A stretch of 64,000 nucleotides of DNA, taken from positions 434,001 to 498,000 of the forward strand of contig NZ_CP113063.1 in the NCBI RefSeq assembly GCF_026625785.1, given 5' to 3'. The notes beneath the pieces were generated by a model. The model was not told where the DNA came from. It worked only from the letters and a program-made list of their open reading frames with translations, and made no database searches. The DNA is from Gordonia sp. SL306. Lineage in GTDB: Bacteria > Actinomycetota > Actinomycetes > Mycobacteriales > Mycobacteriaceae. Positions 60,199-64,000 of this stretch are shown piece after piece. The number at the start of each line of letters is the position of its first letter. The stretch's first letter is position 1. A program made the position numbers and the translations under genes.

Positions 60199-61058
60199 GC
60201 GAGTCCCCTGACTGTTCGGGCGGGCGGTCGTGACCCCGCGATGGCAGCGACCATGTCGACCACGCGACGGGTGGCGGCGACCTCATGCACACGAAAGATC
60301 CGGGCGCCTGCGGCGGCACTCAGGGCTGTCGCGGCCAGAGTTCCCTCCAACCGTTCATCGAGATCCACACCCAGAGTCTCCCCCACGAAATCCTTGTTGC
60401 TCAGTGCCATAAGCACTGGCCAGCCGGTATTAACAAGATCGTTTACCTGGCGTAACAAGGCGAGCCCGTGGTGGGTGTTCTTGCCAAAATCATGTGTCGG
60501 GTCGATCACGATCGAGTCACGGGCAACCCCCGCTTCGACGGCCCGTCGCGCCCCCGCCGTGACGTCGGCGATCACATCGGCGACCACATCCGCATAGGCC
60601 ACCCGGTGCGGACGGGTCCGAACAGTCGCCCCGCCGGTGTGCGAGCAGACGATCCCGGCACCCCGAGCGGCGGCAACCTTGACAAGATCCGGGTCGGCTC
60701 CGGCCCAGGTGTCGTTGATCAGATCGGCGCCTGCCGCGCATGCACGCTCGGCGACCTCACTGCGCCAGGTGTCGACGCTGATGAGGATATCGGGGTGGCG
60801 ATCCCGGACCCAGGCGATCATCGGGACCACGCGATCGGTCTCGGTGGCAGCGTCCACCTCGACACCCGGTCCGGCCTTCACCCCGCCGATGTCGACGATG
60901 TCCGCACCTTCGGCCACCACCTGATCGATGCGGGCCTGAGCGGCAGAGTCCGCGAAGCTCGCACCCATGTCGTAGAACGAGTCCGGCGTCCGGTTGACGA
61001 TGGCCATCACGAGAGCGCGGTCGGTCGCGACGGGTTTTCCGCACAACGTCGGGAGCAT
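60195..61058 (-). CDS. folP2: Dihydropteroate synthase-like protein FolP2
   Basis: 287 aa TIM barrel. ALVMAIVNRTPDSFYD at the start, DIGGVKAGPGVEV, ILISVDTWRSEVAE, LINDTWAG, and IVIDPTHDFGKNTHH; the family pattern MGIVNVTPDSFSDGG is partly altered to AIVNRTPDSFYDMGA. In mycobacteria the second copy, folP2, is not needed for folate and its role is uncertain. ATG at 61058. Operon with gpgS (ATGA). Whether it makes pteroate here cannot be told. Confidence 0.92.
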   Translation of the reverse strand: MLPTLCGKPVATDRALVMAIVNRTPDSFYDMGASFADSAAQARIDQVVAEGADIVDIGGVKAGPGVEVDAATETDRVVPMIAWVRDRHPDILISVDTWRSEVAERACAAGADLINDTWAGADPDLVKVAAARGAGIVCSHTGGATVRTRPHRVAYADVVADVIADVTAGARRAVEAGVARDSIVIDPTHDFGKNTHHGLALLRQVNDLVNTGWPVLMALSNKDFVGETLGVDLDERLEGTLAATALSAAAGARIFRVHEVAATRRVVDMVAAIAGSRPPARTVRGLA

Positions 61059-61085
61059 GGCACCAGCGTAACGAGTGGTCTCGAT

Positions 61086-61173
61086 ACGGTTCCTCGCTAC
61101 GCTCGTCACCTACTCGACCAGCGCAAACCACGGTTCCTCGCTACGCTCGTCACCTACTCGACCAGCGCAAACC
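61086..61173. repeat. 44-bp exact tandem duplication in the folP2-fadD6 gap
   Basis: Two identical units at 61086-61129 and 61130-61173. Each contains CTCGCTACGCTCG and CTACTCGACCAGCG. A TGGTCTCGATAC run at 61076 precedes, giving a broken inverted pair with TCGACCA. It looks like a dispersed intergenic repeat known in mycolata genomes; it lies 23 bases upstream of folP2 and ends 14 bases before the fadD6 stop. Confidence 0.85.
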
Positions 61174-61187
61174 CCATGAGTTGCCGC

Positions 61188-62966
61188 TCAGCCCTTGGGC
61201 ACCTTTGCCGCTGCGACATCGGACGGGTAATCGTCGTAGAAGTCAACGTATCCCTTGTCCCGGCCTGCGAGCACGTAGAGGTCGTCGTCGCCGACCTTCG
61301 TGAAGCCCTCTTCGCGCAGTTCCACCTTGCGGTTCTTGAAAGTGGAGGTCTGCTCGAAGTCGTCGACGACCCGGATGAAGAGCGGCACCGCGTATGCAGG
61401 CAGATGATCGTAGAGGTGGGCCGCGAGTTTGCCGGGGTCGAGGTCGGAGCCGTCGCGGACCTTGATCGCACCCATGCCGGCACGGCCGTCGGTCTTCTCG
61501 ATCTCGACGCCGTAGACCACCGACTGGGCGATCGACGAGAAGGAGTCGAGCGCCGCCTCGACCTCGGTGGTCGCGACGTTCTCGCCCTTCCATCGGAACG
61601 TGTCACCGAGACGGTCGACGAACGCGATGTGGGCGAAGCCCTGATCGCGCACGAGATCCCCCGAATTGAAGTAGGAGTCGCCCGCCTTGAACGCGTCGCG
61701 GATCACCTTCTTCTCGGTGGCCTCAGGGTCGGTGTATCCGTCGAGGGGCACGCGTTCGCTGATCTCGGCCACCAGCAGACCGGTGCCGCCCTTGCCGACT
61801 TCGGTGAGGTGACCGTGCGCGTCGCGCTTGGGTTCGCCGTGGTCGTCGTACTCGACGATCTTGTACGGCAGCGGACAGAAACCTGCGGTGCGCTTGACGC
61901 TGAAGGCGTTCACGAAGGCGAGATTGAGCTCGCTGGCGCCATAGAACTCGACGATCCGATCGATCCCGAATCGCTCGGCGAACTCGTCCCAGATCTCGGG
62001 CCGCATACCGTTGCCGATGATCACCCTGACCGCGTGCTGACGGTCGGTGGGCTTCTCGGGCTGCGCCAGGAGGTAGCGGCACAGCTCGCCGATGTAGCAG
62101 AAGGCCGTGGCCCGGTTGAGGATCACGTCATCCCAGAATTTCGATGCCGAGAACGACTTCCCGATCGCGATGCACGCACCCGAGGCCAGCACCGATCCGA
62201 GGGACACCGACAGGGCGTTGTTGTGGTAGAGCGGCAGCGGCACGTACATGGTGTCGCTGTGCTTCAGGCGAACCGCGAGACCGCCGATGCCGGACAGGTT
62301 CGCCAGCCATCTGTTGTGGCTCATCACGCTAGCCTTGGGCATCCCGGTGGTGCCCGACGTGAAGATGTAGAAGGCCTTGGTCGACGCGGGCAGGGTCGCG
62401 GTCACCGCCGGGTTGTCCTCCGACCGGCCCTCTGCCGCGGCGTCGAAGTCGGCGAAATCGAAGACGCGCGGCGGTCGCCCCTCGGCCGGGATCGACTCGA
62501 ACGCCTCGGCACAGTCGGGGTCGTGCACCAGCACCTTCGCATCGAGCAGGGCGACGCTGTGCGCCATGACCTTTCCGCGCTGGTTGTAGTTCAGCATCCC
62601 CGCGACCGCGCCGAGTTTCACCGTCGCGAGCATGAGCATCAAGTCGGTCGGCGAGTTCTTGGCGAGGATGGCCACGACGTCACCCTTGCCCACCCCACTC
62701 TCGGCGAGCACGGCCGCGTACCGGTTGACCCGCCGGTTCACCTCGCCGTAGGTCATCGACCGGCCCTGGAAGCGGATGAAGGGACGGTCCGGGTGGGCCT
62801 GCGCGTGATTCTGGAATATCGAGCCGATGGTGCGCTTGGCCTCCGGCGGCCGACGGATGAGTCCCGGCACGTGCTTGAGCATGCCGGGGGCCTGCGGTGC
62901 CATCTTCACGACGCCGCGGATCAGGTCGGTGAAACCGACTGCGGTGTGCGTATCACTGCTCGACAT
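61188..62966 (-). CDS. fadD6: Long-chain acyl-CoA synthetase FadD6
   Basis: 592 aa ATP-dependent fatty acid:CoA ligase. Visible: P-loop YIFTSGTTGMPKA near residue 205, IEFYGASELN, GYTDPEATEKK, and the adenylation C-terminal motif with KGENVATTEVE near 465; C-terminal catalytic Lys region FTKVGDDDLYV. Related to FATP-type synthetases (Rv1206). ATG at 62966. An operator-like motif and a 24-bp palindrome lie in its leader, probably tying it to lipid availability. Confidence 0.94.
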   Translation of the reverse strand: MSSSDTHTAVGFTDLIRGVVKMAPQAPGMLKHVPGLIRRPPEAKRTIGSIFQNHAQAHPDRPFIRFQGRSMTYGEVNRRVNRYAAVLAESGVGKGDVVAILAKNSPTDLMLMLATVKLGAVAGMLNYNQRGKVMAHSVALLDAKVLVHDPDCAEAFESIPAEGRPPRVFDFADFDAAAEGRSEDNPAVTATLPASTKAFYIFTSGTTGMPKASVMSHNRWLANLSGIGGLAVRLKHSDTMYVPLPLYHNNALSVSLGSVLASGACIAIGKSFSASKFWDDVILNRATAFCYIGELCRYLLAQPEKPTDRQHAVRVIIGNGMRPEIWDEFAERFGIDRIVEFYGASELNLAFVNAFSVKRTAGFCPLPYKIVEYDDHGEPKRDAHGHLTEVGKGGTGLLVAEISERVPLDGYTDPEATEKKVIRDAFKAGDSYFNSGDLVRDQGFAHIAFVDRLGDTFRWKGENVATTEVEAALDSFSSIAQSVVYGVEIEKTDGRAGMGAIKVRDGSDLDPGKLAAHLYDHLPAYAVPLFIRVVDDFEQTSTFKNRKVELREEGFTKVGDDDLYVLAGRDKGYVDFYDDYPSDVAAAKVPKG

Positions 62967-63015
62967 CAGTTGTGTACTCCGCTTCCTCGTGCACTTGGGG
63001 TGTCACCCGGGCCGG

Positions 63016-63039
63016 GTTCGACAAGGATCGTTGTCGAAC
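63016..63039. promoter_or_regulatory. 24-bp inverted repeat upstream of fadD6
   Basis: Arms GTTCGACAA (63016-63024) and TTGTCGAAC (63031-63039) around GGATCG, 50-73 bp before the fadD6 start and just after the LOG stop. It could end LOG transcription as a hairpin or bind a regulator of fadD6. Confidence 0.5.
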
Positions 63040-63050
63040 ATCTCGCCTAC

Positions 63051-63066
63051 CTTACCGAGCAGTAGC
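63051..63066. promoter_or_regulatory. Weak copy of the etf operator core near fadD6
   Basis: CTTACC-GAGC-AGTAGC, matching CTTACT-N4-AGTAAG of the etfBA palindrome in 9 of 12 arm positions, with the same 6-4-6 spacing. It covers the LOG stop codon and lies about 85-100 bp before fadD6. A tentative match. Confidence 0.35.
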
Positions 63067-63588
63067 AAACCGGATGGCCATCGGCACCGATTCGGCGACG
63101 AGTAGCCGGTCGAGGGCGTTGCGGGAGACGAATCCCTGCCCGCGAAGGTCGCGTAGCCACCCCAGCAGCGGCGCGTAGAACTCGAACGGGTCGAGGAGCA
63201 CCACCGGTTTGTCGTGCATGCCGAGATACCCGGCAGTCCACGTCTCGAACAACTCCTCAAGGGTGCCGATGCCGCCCGGTAGGGTGATGAAGCCGTCCGC
63301 GCGATCGTCCATCAGGCGCTTGCGCTCGCGCATCGTCTCGGTCACCACGAGTTCATCGGCGCCGAGATCGGCGACTTCACGTTCCATCAGCGCGCGCGGG
63401 ATGATCCCGACCGTTGTCCCGCCCGCCGCTCTCGCGGACTCGGCGAGTGCGCCCATCATGGAGATGTTGCCGCCGCCGGACACCACCGTGTGACCGGCCG
63501 CGGCCAGGGCGGCGCCGAGATCGGCTGCGAGATCGAGAAACCGCTGCTCGACCGGACCTGATGCGCAGTAGACGCAGATCGCGCTCAT
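63052..63588 (-). CDS. LOG-family (TIGR00730) protein, first copy
   Basis: 178 aa Rossmann-fold enzyme of the cytokinin riboside 5'-monophosphate phosphoribohydrolase (LOG) group. Visible: CVYCASGPV at the start, SGGGNISMMGALAESA, the nucleotide motif LPGGIGTLEELFE, MRERKRLMDD. Rv1205 by position. Stop TAA at 63052. The ATG at 63588 overlaps the stop of the second LOG gene (ATGA). True substrate in bacteria is unclear. Confidence 0.92.
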   Translation of the reverse strand: MSAICVYCASGPVEQRFLDLAADLGAALAAAGHTVVSGGGNISMMGALAESARAAGGTTVGIIPRALMEREVADLGADELVVTETMRERKRLMDDRADGFITLPGGIGTLEELFETWTAGYLGMHDKPVVLLDPFEFYAPLLGWLRDLRGQGFVSRNALDRLLVAESVPMAIRFATAR

Positions 63589-64000
63589 CGACCACCACGT
63601 CCGGCCGCGGCCGCCCCGATGATGTCGACCGCCTCGGACGGCTCGTCGACGAGATGCAGCAGGTCGAGATCGTCTGGCGAGATCATCCCCTTGGTCAACA
63701 GCACCTCACGCATCCAGTCCACCAGGCCGGACCAGTGATCACGGCCGATCAGCACGATCGGGAATCGGACGACCTTCTTCGTCTGCACGAGCGTCAGTGC
63801 CTCGAAGAGCTCGTCGAGGGTCCCGAATCCGCCCGGCAGGCAGACGAAGGCCTGCGCGTACTTGACGAACATCGTCTTGCGCACGAAGAAGTAGCGGAAG
63901 TTCATACCGACGTCGACCCACTCGTTGAGGTGTTGCTCGAACGGCAATTCGATGTTGAGGCCGATGGATTGGGCCCCGGCGTCCCAGGCACCCCGATTGG
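63585..64000 (-). CDS. LOG-family (TIGR00730) protein, second copy (N-terminus outside window)
   Basis: Only the last 138 or so residues are visible; the reading frame stays open to the window edge, so the start lies beyond 64000. Motif CLPGGFGTLDELFEAL fits the PGGxGTxxE nucleotide site, preceded by MFVKYAQAFV and followed by RFPIVLIGRDHWSG. It is longer and clearly distinct from the neighbouring copy, hence a paralogue. The stop overlaps that gene's start. Probably the first gene of the pair. Confidence 0.85.
   Translation of the reverse strand, partial: NRGAWDAGAQSIGLNIELPFEQHLNEWVDVGMNFRYFFVRKTMFVKYAQAFVCLPGGFGTLDELFEALTLVQTKKVVRFPIVLIGRDHWSGLVDWMREVLLTKGMISPDDLDLLHLVDEPSEAVDIIGAAAAGRGGR

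Noticed and set aside
60468-63065. 865-codon plus-strand frame over folP2, the repeats and fadD6
   Set aside because: Runs through the 44-bp repeat and antisense to fadD6; no domain.

Overview
The window is a GC-rich chromosomal segment of a mycolic-acid-containing actinobacterium, most like Gordonia or a close relative (inference, not a species call). Support comes from the gene content: WhiB2, EccB and EccE of type VII secretion, F420 biosynthesis (FbiA, FbiB), the methylglucose lipopolysaccharide (MGLP) gene set, class Ib ribonucleotide reductase and GpgS. The gene order closely follows three separate blocks of the Mycobacterium tuberculosis H37Rv chromosome, as I remember it: about Rv3015c-Rv3055 (positions 700-42,400), Rv3255c-Rv3262 (47,200-54,300) and Rv1213-Rv1205 in reverse (55,000-63,600). 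No prophage, insertion sequence, CRISPR array, rRNA or tRNA was seen. The content is mostly core chromosome with small lineage-specific insertions.

Left part (1-11,000): the end of an MFS transporter; an iscS-mnmA-metE-like operon for sulfur transfer to tRNA, joined by 4-base overlaps; an aryl-alcohol-type dehydrogenase with a GXWXG/DUF4334 protein behind a sharp AT-rich palindrome; an acyltransferase pair that may make ornithine-type lipids; the electron transfer flavoprotein genes; and a dimethyl sulfone monooxygenase (SfnG). From 11,100 to 20,800 lies the polysaccharide cluster (methyltransferase, GH57 branching enzyme, GT4 transferase, left-handed beta-helix acyltransferase, two more methyltransferases) with an AIM24 protein, a beta-propeller lipoprotein and an enoyl-CoA hydratase.

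Middle part (20,800-47,200): a stand-alone LigD-type primase/polymerase, NUDIX and ABC genes, SerB, cytochrome oxidase subunit I, a FecB lipoprotein, a carbonic anhydrase, an F420-type flavin-fold protein, an SNF2 helicase translationally coupled to a SWIM zinc-finger protein, and nrdHIE plus nrdF. The nrdHIE genes sit behind a 596-base untranslated region with two NrdR boxes 32 bp apart and several other palindromes. An FMN reductase/TetR pair, a urate hydroxylase and a divergent eccB/eccE pair follow.

Right part (47,200-64,000): manA and a SIS-domain gene without the expected phosphomannomutase gene, DUF3499, a zincin-like protein that lacks HExxH, whiB2, fbiA-fbiB-NUDIX, the divergent glgC and glgM genes, an RlmA-type methyltransferase, DUF3117, a DivIVA-like protein, folP2-gpgS, fadD6 and two LOG-family genes. 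GlgC/GlgM (ADP-glucose and maltose-1-phosphate), GpgS (glucosyl-3-phosphoglycerate, the first MGLP intermediate) and the 11-19 kb cluster (chain growth, branching, methylation, acylation) can be read as one alpha-glucan/MGLP programme gathered within about 50 kb. The least explained DNA is a 21-bp-phased inverted repeat array at 54,866-55,016.
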